Assembly (NCBI GenBank): GCA_003586115.2
Contig: QVOM02000021.1
Coordinates: 12,116,478-12,180,477, forward strand
Reading direction: 5' to 3'
Length of the DNA: 64,000 bases
DNA from: Salvator merianae
Taxonomy: Eukaryota > Chordata > Lepidosauria > Squamata > Teiidae
The position numbers were made by a program, and so were the translations under genes. Shown piece by piece: positions 46,601 through 58,684 of the stretch (position 1 is the stretch's first letter; each line of letters starts with the position of its first letter). The notes beneath the pieces are model-generated. The model saw only the letters and a list, made by a program, of their open reading frames with translations, was not told where the DNA came from and made no database searches.

Positions 46601-47735
46601 ATCCATCTGAAGATCCAAAATGTCAAGGTCTCCCTGTATTTTCATAATATATAGTCACCCTTAAGCAGTGTTGTGGTGCCAATCCTGGCTTACAGACTTC
46701 CCTTGTAATACTTGGTTTTCTATGATACACTTTTAATTTTTACACATTTAAATTTTTCTTTGCTTAACTCATTCTCTATCTGCATGATGGCTGGACAGAG
46801 CCAGGACCTGGCATGGGAGACTTGGAGCACCATGGGGGCATCTGAAGTGATGGGAAAATGCCATGTACCTCACAGCAATTCTCAGGCATCACTGTAATGC
46901 TGCTGTGTGAGAACACTCCTTACAACAGCAAGATTTCTGCTTGGGCTGCAACTGAAACACCAGAAATAGCATTGGAAATTGGCCATGCTTGTGCTCTGGA
47001 AAGCAACCCAGGCAGAAACCAGACCCATTCAGTCAACTTCTCCCTTCTCATGCATCCACACAAGGTGGGAGGGACCTAATGCCATCTGAAGCAACCTCAG
47101 AGTTTTTTAGTTTTTGTTGTTGTTGTTGTTTTAGCTAGGAGTACCATTAAGTCACTTTGGGCTGCACAACAGCAAGCAGGAAACAGGAATGTATAGACAG
47201 TCAGGGCCCAGTATCCCCTTGGACACTCCAGAGCAAAGGTGTCCAAACAATAGCATGTCTATTTAGAAGCCATGTGAGTGTGCCTCAGTTTTACAGCATG
47301 GCTTTACTTCTCTTGTTTAATGCAGTCCTGGAAATATTCGGTAATGTGATTTGGCTTCTAAGCAGCTGTTGACCTGGATTAGTAGACTGCATTACTCCTC
47401 CATTGTGCCTCACAGGCACTGGTCAACTGGACCTGCCCTGCTCCACTGCTTTTCCTTTCCAGTACCAATTATTTCTCTTGTAGACCGGGTTTCATCTCTG
47501 CAGGGCTGTTGACTGACACTGGTAGGGTGGGTCTCCAAGATCCCTTAAGCCCCAGTTTGCCGCACATGCTTACTGCTCACGTAACAGGGTTTTGCATTAT
47601 GTGGTGGTTTGTGGAAACATAGAGCTATACACAGAACTCTATACTCAGCATTAGGACAGAGAACATAAAATAATATCATGTTCACTCGCAGCAGGTTTCC
47701 CTCCGTTTACTGAAAGTTTAGCTATAACGAGAAAG
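46601..47735. other. No gene recognised
   Basis: A (GTT)n run near 47114. Segments near 47340-47530 (AGCAGCTGTTGACCTGGATT, AGTAGACTG) share wording with 54700-54900, so an old dispersed repeat may be present. Confidence 0.4.
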
Positions 47736-48089
47736 CAAGTGGGAGAAAGAGTCACCACTGGAAGCAGCAACTGGGAAAAAGGGCCACCATTGTAAGCAAC
47801 AAGTGAGAGAAAGGGTCACCATGGTAAGCAACAAGTGGGAGAAAGGGCCACCATGGTAAGCAACAAGTGGGAGAAAGGGCCACCATGGTAAGCAGCAAGT
47901 AGGGGAAAGGGTCACCACTGCAAGCAACAAGTGGTAGAAAGGGTCACCACTGTAAGCAACAAGTGGGAGAAAGGGCCATCAGTGCAAGCAGCAACTGGGA
48001 AAAGGGCTACCACTGTAAGCATCAAATGAGAGAAAGGGTCACCATGGTAAGCAGTAAGTGGGAGAAAGGGCCACCACTGCAAGCAGAAA
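47736..48089. repeat. 32-bp minisatellite, about 11 units
   Basis: The unit is like TAAGCAACAAGTGGGAGAAA plus GGGCCACCATGG. ATGGTAAGC starts at 47821 and again at 47853, giving the 32-base period. Units differ at a few positions (GGGTC/GGGCC, ATGG/ACTG), so the array is not freshly homogenised. The minus-strand frame across it is a repeat by-product. Confidence 0.95.
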
Positions 48090-48878
48090 GTGGTCTACAG
48101 GACTCTTTCTCCCCCATTACCATTTGAGCACTATAGCAGTACTTATGTCAGCATGGCAGGGGAAGAATGCAGTGTCCATGCAGACACTCTGCTCTTCTCC
48201 CACAATGAATAGACTATGCCTTATCCTATGCCTTTTCAGAAAATCTCATTTCCCAGCCAAGAAAACATTACATTTCTCTCTATGGTTTATCTGACTTGTA
48301 CACAGACATATAATCCAGCTTTCTAAGATAAAGTTATTGAAGATAGTTTAGCTAATGTGCATACAGAAAGCTGAAGCCTGAATTGTAATTAATCTTGATG
48401 GATCAGTCTGACTTTAACTAATTAGTCTGGGAATTATCTGGATAATACACACATTTTTCACCCATTAAACTCTAAACCCGTAACACATGCTCAGTATATT
48501 CTGCCTCTTAGTGCGCCAGAAAAAGAGGAATAAAGGGTTGACACATCATAGTACCTGTATGGGTAAACACTGGAAAAATATGGTACTATAGTGTATTCTT
48601 GAATGAGCTGATAATATTAATGATTCAATGACAGGACGAGTAAATATTTCCATATGCAAGAAAGCAGTGTTTGAAGCAATAGCAGCCCAAAGATCAGGAC
48701 CAAAGAGCAATGTAGGAAATTTTACTTAGATCTAGTCTGTGTTTAGTTCCCTTCAATGTACTTGTATAAGTTCATACACATTTCCTTCACACTATTAAGT
48801 AGTAATATCCAGTTATATGGACAGAGAAGAGGCACTGAACAGCAATTCTCCATAAACCACCACTATCATTAACAAATT

Positions 48879-49363
48879 GCCTTTCCGCACTTACCAGCAA
48901 TCTAGTATAGTGAGATGCCTAGACCCCTTCTAGGCCTCCCTCTTCCCCACAATGGTGCAGAACAGAGAGGCCACACACTCTGCTAGCGTGCTCCATCCAA
49001 AATGGCTGCCTAGACCAGGACAGTGGTAGACCTTTTTAAAAAGGTCTATCACCATGCTACTCATGAGTAAACTGGCCCAGGAGGCATACAGAAGGATGCA
49101 CACCTCTGTGGGCTGGTGTACCAGAGAGACCCATTTCAATGGTACACAAAATTGTGCCACCAAAATGGGTCCTGCAGGGAGCCTCCATAGCAGGTTCCAA
49201 AGTTCACACAATCTCCAGAATGGTGTGGGGACTGCCCTGGAACTGATGTCCCATTGTCAGACAGTCTTGTTCCAGGACAGCTGAATTGCTCCAGCTAGGG
49301 ACTGATCCAGGTAGGAACAGACTAGCTGGAGCAGTCCTAGCCCCCTTAAGTGTGGAAATGACC
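48879..49363 (+). mobile_element. Dispersed short element of the same family, copy 5
   Basis: The left TGCCTTTCCGCACTTACC and right TTAAGTGTGGAAATGACC pair as inverted ends. Internal ACCCATTTCAATGG and CCACCAAAATGGGTCC are the family's inner palindrome. Confidence 0.6.
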
Positions 49364-50235
49364 AAATGCCCTTCTTCTACTAAACATGTGCATATAGCAG
49401 AGTGAGAGCTATGGGTGGTTATGGAATTCCAGCCCATTGTCAGGTAAAGGAAAGAACACAAGTGACATATAGCTTTTTATACATATCATTCAAGGTACCC
49501 TTAGCAAAGCCTGATATTAAAAACACTGAAGCATGAGCCATTAAATTCAACTACTACTGCAGAACTGGAAAGGAGGTTGACAGAAGAGGCTTACTTCAAT
49601 TAGAATCTGCCATAATAATCCTGGTAAAGATGCCAACACTTTTCTTCTGTTGGGCATTTTGTTGATTTTTCTCAACAGCTGGTTTACAGACTGGCTAGAA
49701 AAGTTCCTGGAAGAAAATATTCATCTTAATTATTACTGGAGTCAACAACATGATTGAAGGTGATGCAATGTATGCAAAATTTTAATTTTTTTAGTTCTAT
49801 TTTCATAGTTAGATTAGAAAATGGCACAGAACTGAAGAGTTTGGACTTTATAAGTTTCTTGGGCTATTGACTTCCCTCAACATCTTCTGCATAAGAAATG
49901 AATTTCAGCTTTATGTTGACAACTCCTGTGTTAATCTATATATTTATTCATAGACAAAGAAAACTTTAGTCAGCCTCTGTGGGTGCCCTTCCAAAGGAAA
50001 CAAAATGTTAAGCCTTGAAGGAAGCAGGACAATCATAACAGAACTTTTAGGTGTAATAATTTCCTTGCAAGACTGTGGAGTTTGCTGTGAACCACCTTGC
50101 CTGAGGGGAGTGGAGAGGAGATAACATCTGGGTTGCTCTGCCATCTTGCTCCCAGTAGTGGCCCCTCCCACTTCCAACTGACACTATCCAGAAGCTGTAC
50201 ACCATCTTGCCTGAGGGGATGGGAGAAGAGACAGC
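49364..50235. other. No gene recognised
   Basis: CACCTTGCCTGAGGGGA occurs twice (about 50093 and 50202), a diverged direct repeat about 109 bases apart. No coding signal. Confidence 0.4.
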
Positions 50236-50331
50236 AGGAATTTTACCTATAATTAAGTGATTTTATTGTGACCTGTCCCAAGACCTTCATATATAAGGTG
50301 GGATAGAAATAGAAATAAATAAAAATAAATC
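50236..50331 (+). mobile_element. L2-type LINE tail
   Basis: TTATTGTGACCTGTCCCAAG followed by AAGGTGGGATAGAAATAGAA and AAATAAAT repeats is the 3' end of this LINE group. The body upstream is not recognisable. Confidence 0.65.
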
Positions 50332-50957
50332 AACAGTACAATCCTGTATGTTTTCACTTAGAAATAAGTTCTGCTGAGGCTGTGTTCACATGCAGTAAAA
50401 AAATTAAGCACCTTTTAGCAGATAGTTCACAAGCCAACCTGCTCTTCTTCCCCCTCATGAACATTCTGGACTAGCATGTGGTCACTGGGAACATTACAGT
50501 GCATAAAAACCCAGCTACATCGCTGCCAAGGACAAGCAAATAAACATCTCTCTGCACAACTTGGAATGCCTTCTTCCAACACACCACTGCTAGAGCAATA
50601 TTTATTCCTCCAAGTTATCACCCCTTAAGACTTTGGTTAGATATAAACCAAGACAGAGCACAACATCAAAAGAACTCCAGTAACAATGAACATTGACTTC
50701 AGTTGTCTCTTCCAGTTTAAACATTGCTCTACTGTATTTTATGAAAGTTAGTTAAATCATTTGGGTTATTGTAAAATTTCATTTTTTTTAAAGGCAGATT
50801 AGAGTTGGGATGAAGACTCAAGGACCATGTGATACTGTTTCTAAGGCACTCGTTTTTGTTACATGCAAATATGGCTCAATTCAAAGGAGCATTGGTTGAC
50901 CTGTTCACACAATTACATTTTCTGCAGTGGAAAACTATAAATTGTGGGCTTATTTTT

Positions 50958-51025
50958 TCTTTTTCTTTCTCTTTCTCTTTCTCTTCTTCCTCCTCCTCCT
51001 CCTCTTCTTCTTCTTCTTCCTCCAC
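50958..51025. repeat. CTTT/CTTC pyrimidine microsatellite
   Basis: A run of TTTTCTTTCTC changes to CCTCCTCCT and then TTCTTCTTC, all pyrimidine on + . Such tracts can form triplex DNA. The Phe/Ser-rich frame over it is not a gene. Confidence 0.9.
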
Positions 51026-51964
51026 ATTATTGTCAAAAGTTTTAAAAAACTTGGTTAAGCAAAGGACAAGCTAATTTTTTGAGGTTAAGGAAATTTTCTG
51101 CTTCTTTGAGGTTTGTGATCAGTAACAGTGGAGTTTTATGAAGAGCACATTTAGTCCTGTCTATTTAATTATTGCAGCGGTGATAAGGTCGCTCAGATCC
51201 AGAAAGCTTCATTAAATTTTAAAACTCAGCTGTTCATAAATGAATGTTACAGCTTGTCTAGATTGGTATCACTAAATGGAGTAAACTAGAAAGTGAAGCT
51301 TTCAAATGATGCTTATAAATGTATTGATGGTTTAACTCAAATCACTCACCAAATGAATTTTTAATAAATTACTGCGGTAGGCTATCACCACCTGTTTCCT
51401 AAAGCACACTGTGACAGGTCACACGTTACAAAGAGCTCCCTTGCTTCAGGAGCCATTTTAATTTGTTCAACAACAACAACAACAAAGACACCACAAGTTA
51501 ATTAAAAGAGAGAATAACATTAAAATTCTCAACATTTTGATTAACAGCAATTCCAGTGGGGCCTGCTGTTTTCCTTTATATTTCTAAGTGAAAAAACTAG
51601 AAAGACTTACCATTTTCCAGTGCTTGAGGGCCCTTGGAAACAAGACGGTGAGATTCTTTCACATAAGCTTCACATAAGCTTCTATGAAAGCAGAATATGA
51701 TTTAGTCCACTGGTGGTTGCTGGTGCCCATTGTGACTGGTAGGGCAGAAGGAAAGCAGTTAAATGAAATGGTACCAGGGTTCAGTATAAATAGAACTTAG
51801 TGTAGGTGAACATAAGAATATTAAGAATGTAACAGGAGTTATTTTAGAATGCTATGATCCAGAAACTGAGGAACTGGTCCTTTCACAAGAGTTCCAGCCC
51901 TTCCCAATTAGACTATATTCATTACAAAAAAAGCCAAATCTGAAAACAGATAAGGAGTAGTAAC
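51026..51964. other. No gene recognised, AT-rich
   Basis: An (AAC)n run at about 51469-51483 is the only simple feature. Confidence 0.4.
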
Positions 51965-52339
51965 TAGAGATGTGCAAGTCTGGTCCATGTTCATTCAGTT
52001 CAAATTGAACCAAGCTGTATGACCTGGTTTGGTTTGAACTAAACCACCCCACTGTTCAAAAGGGACCAATTTGGTTTGAACCAAACCAGGGTGTTCGTTC
52101 GAACTGAGCTGAACTATTTGATTCAAACTGTTCAAACTTTATACCTCATTCTGAGCATTTAAATGTGGCTTTTAAAATGCAGTTTAATTTTTTTTTATCA
52201 TTCACAAATGTTTATGAACTGTTTGAGGTTCAATCTGAAATGGTCAAGTTTATTCAACCTGGTTCTACACTGAAACAAAATAAATTAGTTTGGTTTGATT
52301 TGAACCAAACCAGCAAACTTTGATTTGTGCAAATCTCTT
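51965..52339 (+). mobile_element. Non-autonomous hAT-like element, AT-rich
   Basis: It begins TAGAGATGTGCAAGTC and ends with TTTGTGCAAATCTCTT, a recognisable inverse of the start. The flanking 8-mers GTAGTAAC and ATGGTAAG agree at five positions and both keep T at 2 and A at 7. The interior is rich in GGTTTGAACCAAACC-type words and is not the sequence of the big hAT. It is therefore a different, older family with similar ends. Confidence 0.7.
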
Positions 52340-52399
52340 ATGGTAAGTGTCCAGGATCAATGCTCGTGATGGCTTCAGATGATAACTATGTACACATAA

Positions 52400-52712
52400 T
52401 TTACTGGAATTTACTACCAGAAGAGGTGGTGACAGCAATCAACCTGGATAGCTTTAAGAATGGATTGGACAGATTCATGGAGGTCAGGTATATCAATGGC
52501 TGCTACAATGCATGCCTAGGTACTGCCTCCAGGGTGGAGAGACAGGCAGGATACTTCTGAAGGCCATTTGCAGGGAGTCAAGAGTAGGTGAAGGTTTTGC
52601 CCTTTTATTCTGCTTAAGAATGGCCAGAAGCAATTGGTGGGCCACTGTGTGAGACAGGATGCTGGACTAGATGGGCCATGGCCTGATCCAGCACGGCTCT
52701 TACGTTCTTATG
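52400..52712 (+). mobile_element. CR1 3' fragment
   Basis: It begins with TTTACTACCAGAAGAGGTGG, coding LLPEEVV of the CR1 C-terminus, and ends at TTACGTTCTTATG. Order and content match 23265-23577. Confidence 0.93.
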
Positions 52713-53251
52713 TAAAGATTATCAGATCAATTATACTTCACAATTTTTCTGATAATGCTAAATTCCAAACTATTCGGTCCCGGTTATTCTACTCAGTAGT
52801 AAATTATCTTGAGCCCTCTAATTTTGGAAAATCAAGAGTCTTTCTGCTAAGAGAAAGAAAAACAACTTCCTGTATGTAATGGACTGGTTAACTCTATCAC
52901 AAATATTAAGTAAGTGAAGGGAGGTGTTATAGTAAATCTTCTTGTGATTTTTTTCACTAGATCAAAAACCTTATGCCAAAATGAAAGAACACTAGGGTAC
53001 TGCTGCCAGAGGTAGGGAGAGAAAGTACCACACCCACACAAGCCCAGCATTTGCAGTATTTGCAGGGCATCTTTGTGATGCCATGAATACCTTATGAGTG
53101 TGCAGGGTTCTCATGGAGACCTGTCATAGGGCATTGGTCTGGACCAGCATTGTCATGCAGATGGCATACTTTCAGACCACATCATGCCATGATCTGGACC
53201 AGCTGAGCCTGAGCATGACACAGTAGTGCAAAAAGGCGCTATGAGTTTTCA

Positions 53252-53335
53252 TATGTTGCTGAATACAACTGCTATCATCCTTTGCCATTGACCTGGTTGG
53301 CCAACTCTTACAGTAGCTGTCATTAAGCAGCATCT
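53252..53335. repeat. ACAACTCCCATCAT-type repeat, half copy
   Basis: ATGTTGCTGAATACAACTGC and TATCATCCTTTGCCATTGAC match the left half of the 40450 copy. Confidence 0.45.
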
Positions 53336-54145
53336 AGAGGGTCATGTTTTGATCACCTTACCCTATCCAATACATTACCTTAACTCCATAGGACACTGGT
53401 GTATTGAAGAAAGTAAGTAAGGAGAAAGGGAATTGTTTTCAAAAAAAAAAAAAAAAGCTGTTTTCAATGAATTTGCTTGAAGCTTGAAGTTCAAAAAAAG
53501 TAAATTGCTGCACCATCATCAGCATGAATCCTTCCCAGTAATATGTTTATATAATACATTTTATAATGAGATGACAATGGCTGCTGTAGCAGCTAGTAAT
53601 CATGGCATAAATATGAATAAAACATTGATATAAAAGTGCATTAATATAAGTGCTACCAATCAGGTTTTTAAAAACCATTTTATGAATAATAATATTTTTT
53701 TGGAGAAACTTTCCTGCTTAAAATGACCAAAAATAATCAAGTGTTGCACGTAATATATGAAAAAGAAAATTAAATATACCACTATTGCTGCATAGTAGGA
53801 TACATAAAGTTAAGGATAAAATTTAACTTGTTTTCTAACCACTGGGTTGAATAATTATACAATAAATTTATTTATGAGCTTGAATTAGTAAATGGTTTTT
53901 TTTCTTCCCCCCCCCCCCCAAAAAGAAGCAATTCACATAGACATGACCAGTAAAATAATTGCAGCAACATGGTGATTTGGCTTATGCATGGGCTGTCTTG
54001 ATTCTGCCTGAATTATTTATCCACGTGGATCAGTCTGGCAAAAAATGTGGGTGACTGAAAGCTGCCTGCATAACATGAATGGAACTAGTTGAATTAGATC
54101 ATTCATCACTTATCTTTACAGAAGAGAAAGCTCTATGTTTAAAAA

Positions 54146-54182
54146 TGAATGGATGCATGCATGGATAGATGGATGGATGATA
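54146..54182. repeat. ATGG-type microsatellite
   Basis: GAATGGATGCATGCATGGATAG followed by ATGGATGGATGA is a short imperfect tetranucleotide array (given in parts). Confidence 0.75.
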
Positions 54183-54285
54183 TTTTTCAAAGTCTACAAT
54201 GGACAGGAGTTCTTATAGGGACTGAGAACTGGCAGTATGGCACATTGATAATTGTGGTACCATACATGTTGTGGTAGAAGACCTT

Positions 54286-54465
54286 GGCCCTTTCTGCACT
54301 TGGTTTTATTCTGGATCATATCCCAGAACAGGGACCTGCTATCCACACATTAATGGAGTTTACAGCAGGGCCTGCATAGGGCCTGCCATAGTTCCTACTA
54401 GCATGCAGATGGCAGGTCCCTATTTCAGGATATAATCTTGTATAAAGCCAAGTGCAGAAAGGGCC
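54286..54465. mobile_element. 180-bp foldback element with CTT duplication
   Basis: The whole element is a long imperfect palindrome. GGCCCTTTCTGCACTTGG at the left pairs with CCAAGTGCAGAAAGGGCC at the right, and ATCATATCCCAGAACAGGGACCTG pairs with an inner inverse (described, not fully aligned). CTT flanks both ends. Relatives are at 1872 and, as half copies, near 10550 and 62480. Confidence 0.85.
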
Positions 54466-54943
54466 CTTGTTCCAGCATACTGGATACTTGAACTAATAAT
54501 GCATTTGACAATAAAACTATTCAAAGTTTAGGACTGTGACACGTTGTCCCGACAGTTTGACTGAAGTAGACTAACTGAGAAGACTTTTCCTTCTTTTCAC
54601 AAAACCAAACAGTTTTATACAGTATGGTTTTGATCTTACCTCATCGTTGAAATACAGTATCCCTTGTTTAATGTGATCCTGGAAACTTCCAATAATGCTT
54701 TTTGGACTCTGTGATACTGTTGACTTACATTAATAGACTGGATCTCCCCTCCATTGCACAACTCATCTATATCAGTAGACTGGGTCTTTCCTCTGCATTG
54801 CTGTTGACTTACATTGGTAGGCTGGGTCTTCTCTCTACAGTACCATTTACTTCAGTTGGTGAGCCATGTGTGCCATCTGCAGTACCATGGACTGACATCA
54901 GTACCTGCTCCTTCCTGATTCCGTGACAGGAACAACTCTAAAG

Positions 54944-55285
54944 TAGAGATGTGTGCAAGTGAAATTTGCATATTCATTTCTCTGTCATAGGAAACCCATT
55001 TTTTCACTTTGTCAGTGAATCGTAACATAATAGCATTTGATTTTGCACTTTTTCATGGATAAAAATACCATTTTTTCTCATTGAAAAGGCCGTTTTCATG
55101 GGCAAAAATGCAGCAAAAACAGGAATATTTAATCAATTTTTTTCAGTCTTGCAAGTGGGAGACTGGTTCGATTTCACTGAATTTAGGAAATGTGAAAAAC
55201 CACATTTTTATTTCAGTGCAAATATCCACGAAAGTGAAATATTGGATTGAATTTGCAAATGCAAATCAAATTTTGTACACCGCTA
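54944..55285 (+). mobile_element. Non-autonomous hAT with perfect 8-bp duplication
   Basis: The start TAGAGATGTGTGCAAG and end TTGTACACCGCTA form a short inverted repeat. CTCTAAAG flanks both sides exactly (54936-54943 and 55286-55293), fitting nTnnnnAn. The interior is AT-rich and noncoding, with many GAAATTTGCA-like words. Confidence 0.88.
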
Positions 55286-55989
55286 CTCTAAAGTTACAAG
55301 AACTAGGGAAATACCTGTAGCCTTCCATATGTAAGCATGGAGACTGTGCATGTGTGTTGTCAAAACAAGTCTAGACAGGCTTCTGCCATCTGCTCAGGTC
55401 TCTTCAAATACTCTCTTGAATCATAGTGGAGCTTCACTAGTTCCAGAACCACTTATGTTCCCCACATCCTAATTTTCCATAGGTAACAATTGCATGAATC
55501 AACTTTCTGACAGGGTTGAAAAGGACAGGGAGAGAAAGAAAGCATATGGATGCTTGTATAGCAGCTTTGCACTAAATGGCAGTTTGCAGGAACCAAACAT
55601 TATATACGGAATGACTATTGTGGAATTCTATATATTCCAGAATTAAGAACTCTACCTGCCTCCACAGGTCTTTGAAGCCTGACAGACAGGTCTTTGGAAT
55701 TCTCATCACACAGTTCAGAGTTTGATTCAACCTACAGGTTACAGAACACGCAGTGTTCTGTGTGTGTGTCATGAAGCATCATATAAAAGAGTATTTGGGG
55801 AGACGTGCATCGGTTTTAACACAGAAAAATAGAGTTTATTAGGAAATGCATGCTAAACCATCTAAATTACATGACAGGCAAGAAAAGGGGAGAAAAACAG
55901 TAAGAAGGAAGTGAGTGAGATAGTTCTGAAAACACTGCAACCTACCCATCCAAGGCAAAGAAAGCAGAAAGAAGGCATCTCTTACCCAC

Positions 55990-56233
55990 TGCCTCTTCCA
56001 CTATTTATTTATAGCATTGTATCTCACTCTTCCTTCCAAAGCCCAAGATAGTGCTCTTCACTCTCTTTTTCTCCTTTCAGTCTCCACAACAACCCTGTGA
56101 AGTAGGTTGGGCTAAGAGGCAGTGACTCTCCAAGGTAACCCAGTGATCTTCCATGACCATGTAGGGTTTTGAGCTGAGAGACAACTAGATGCTATCCTAA
56201 TACTGTAGCCACTACACTATGTTGGCTCTCAGC
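55990..56233 (-). mobile_element. tRNA-headed SINE, diverged copy
   Basis: The + strand ends TAGCCACTACACTATGTTGG, whose inverse is a tRNA-type A box region, and contains CTCCACAACAACCCTGTGA and AAGGTAACCCAGTGA, matching the 19187 copy at lower identity. Confidence 0.72.
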
Positions 56234-58039
56234 AGAGATCCCTTCATGGCCAGTAAAACAGAAGATGTAAAAGATTCACTGCTTCTGGCACAGCTCCTCC
56301 AAAATTTGATTGATTAAGAAACACGGTGGAGATAAACTAAATAAGGATTAATTGAAAGCTACAAGTGATGATAGACCCTTTCTTTACCACCAGATCGGAG
56401 ACCTCACAGTGATGAAAGCTGTCATCTTCTGAGCTGTCATGTCTGAGCTGACTTAAGAAGGCATCACGCATCCTTATAATCCTCAGTGGTATCCAGGTGG
56501 CTGTAAAAATGGCCATCGCAGACGGGGAAGCTCCAAATCTGAAGGTGGCAGCAGAAGGCTGGTGCCTTCATGGAGGCAGGTGGTGCACAACGTCAGTGCC
56601 TCTTAGTCTCCAACATGGGAACTTTCAGCAATAGACCAGGAATGGCCCCAAAAGTTGGCCATTTCTGCTCAGATGAAATAGCAACCCTAGTAATTTCCTT
56701 CCTCCAAGAGGAAGCTAATTTAGCTGAAAATTGTCCTAGAAGTGCTTTTTTCCACCCCATGGCCAGGGTGACTCCAAGGCCTCTGGAATGGCCTATGGGA
56801 CAGTTCCAGATGGGCCTCTTTGCCACTAAGAAATACCCAGTTTTGGCTGTGTGGATGCAGCCTATATCAGAATGAGGGCCATGGTTTCTGCCCACACAGT
56901 GGCATGGCAGGGTGAAAGAGAAAAGTCATGATATGTGCCAGGAGAAAGTGGGCACATATTCTTGTCTGTTTTCAGCTCTCTTCACTCCCTCTGCTGAAAT
57001 GTACCTGCAAAGACGGCAGTAAACTTGGGGAAACCATTTTAACTCAGCTTTACTACACAACAGAATTGAAAATTGTCTTGCTCGCTCTTTATAGCAGCTC
57101 TGCCTCTCAAATCTATTTTCATCAGACCTGTGCCATTTGAGCTACCCTTGATGAGCCTGGCCTTGATTATAATGATTGCTGCAACTTCAGGGCACAAGGA
57201 TCAGTCAGAAAGTGATTTTCCTTGGCTGTGTTCCAAGGATGTAATAATTGTGCACCTTTTTGAATGTGGCTCAGCGGCAGGTAAGGAATGTAATCGCTTA
57301 AAGTTGAGCTCATTAGCTTCAATTAGGATTCGATAAACTTGCTCTGGAGCAATCTCAGACTTAAAATGTGGAAACATTGTCCTGGAAGTGCTCAGCAACA
57401 AAATTCCAAATGTTTTGCTTTATCTATACTTGCTTATTTCTCTGACAAATGGTTGTTTGGATATTAAAGACATAACATTCTATGCCTAATGTGACCTTTA
57501 ATTTGTGGAGAAACCAAACTTAGGGTGAAACTCTCTGCTCTCAATATTCCCAGTTTATTCAAGGAACAATCTGGAGTAATTGGTCACAGGTTTCCTGTTA
57601 AAAGCTGAAGCTGTTTCATGAGAATTCCGGGACATTTATAAATTATGCATGATTTCTAGTTCTGGAGTCGGAGATGGACCCATTCGTTGAACTCATAAAA
57701 AGGATTTTAAATATAACATTGGGAAAGAACTGGTGATAGTGAGGAATTATAAAATGTAATAATTCTGAGAAATTATAAGATGGGGAAAATATAGTGCCAT
57801 TATGGCTGTGCTATGGTGGGATTGCCACACATATCTGTGGCAATTCCATCATAGCTCTGCTATATTCTCCCTAAAACATGTGATAGCCTATTGCAGGAAA
57901 ACCTGATATTGGTGGAGTGCTTTACTGAAATAGTGTTATTACCTTCTAGCCAGAGCTGCCATCTTCACTCTGGCCACTGTGCCTGTGCAGACGCCAAAAA
58001 AGATGGCCACACATGTGATGGTGTTGACTCGCACAGACA
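56234..58039. other. No gene recognised
   Basis: Both-strand open frames at 56570-56895 show no family motif. 57150-57480 lacks any repeat that I recognise and could be a conserved noncoding or unique segment. Confidence 0.35.
57808..57864. repeat. Short palindrome around GGAATTGCCACAG-like arms
   Basis: GCTATGGTGGGATTGCCACA faces TGTGGCAATTCCATCATAGC. A similar pair occurs near 17525-17572 (GGGATTGCCACGG and GTGCAATCCCAA). This may be the core of another short foldback family. Confidence 0.5.
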
Positions 58040-58461
58040 GCAGAATATAAAAGCAAAATCTTCACCTGCTCTCAGCTGCCTGTAAATGGACTTTAGAGGC
58101 ATCCATAATGTCTCTCCACCCTGGAGGCAGTGCCTAGGCATCCATTCTAGTAGCCATTAATACACTTGATCTCCATGAATCTGTCCAATCCATTCTTCTG
58201 GTAGTAAATTCCATAGACTGATGACACTCTGGGTGAAAAAATACTTCCTTTTGGCAGTCCTAATTCTCCTGGTCATCAACTTCATACAGTACCCCCTAGT
58301 CCTAGTGTTGTACCATAGAGAAAAGAATTTTTCTCTATCCAAATTTTCCATACCATACATGATCTTATACACTTCAGTCAGGTCCTCTTTTAAATGCTGT
58401 CTTTCAAAGCTGAAGAAGTCAAGACATTGCAGCCTGATTTTGTAAGGAAGGTGTTCCAGGC
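58040..58461 (-). mobile_element. CR1 3' fragment, inverted, with C-terminal coding remnant
   Basis: The minus frame at 58372-58157 reads YKIMYGMENLDREK, NTRTRGYCMKL and KYFFTQSV, the CR1 C-terminus. The 3' untranslated part lies at 58040-58160. The usual final bases are missing. Confidence 0.9.
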
Positions 58462-58684
58462 AATTGATTCAGCTTCAGTTTACTGGTTCAGAAAGCAAGT
58501 TAGCTAAAAACAAGTAGTATCAGGGACTAGACTAGGTGGAACTAATGGTAGGTGGGGCAATTTAAGGCTGCAATTGTTTGCAAACCTACTGAAAACAGAT
58601 CTCATTGAACATACTGGATAATGCACTCATTAGTCAACCAAGAACTGAAAGATGCATAAAGGAAAAAAAGAAAGAGGTCCCATA

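Larger units (their letters stand above)
52713..54285. other. No gene recognised, AT-rich
   Basis: Poly-A at 53440 and a poly-C run at about 53907. Part of 53110-53235 (TGGTCTGGACCAGC and GATCTGGACCAGCTGAGC, ending GTGCAAAAAGGCGC) may be a truncated short DNA element. Confidence 0.4.

Noticed and set aside
47718..47930. Repeat protein on the minus strand
   Set aside because: The periodic peptide is a direct result of the 32-bp minisatellite. The period is not a multiple of 3, so the frame changes from unit to unit.
47736..48089. CRISPR array
   Set aside because: No spacers between units, plus the eukaryotic context.
50829..51074. 81-codon Phe/Ser-rich frame
   Set aside because: Runs across a pyrimidine microsatellite; low complexity only.
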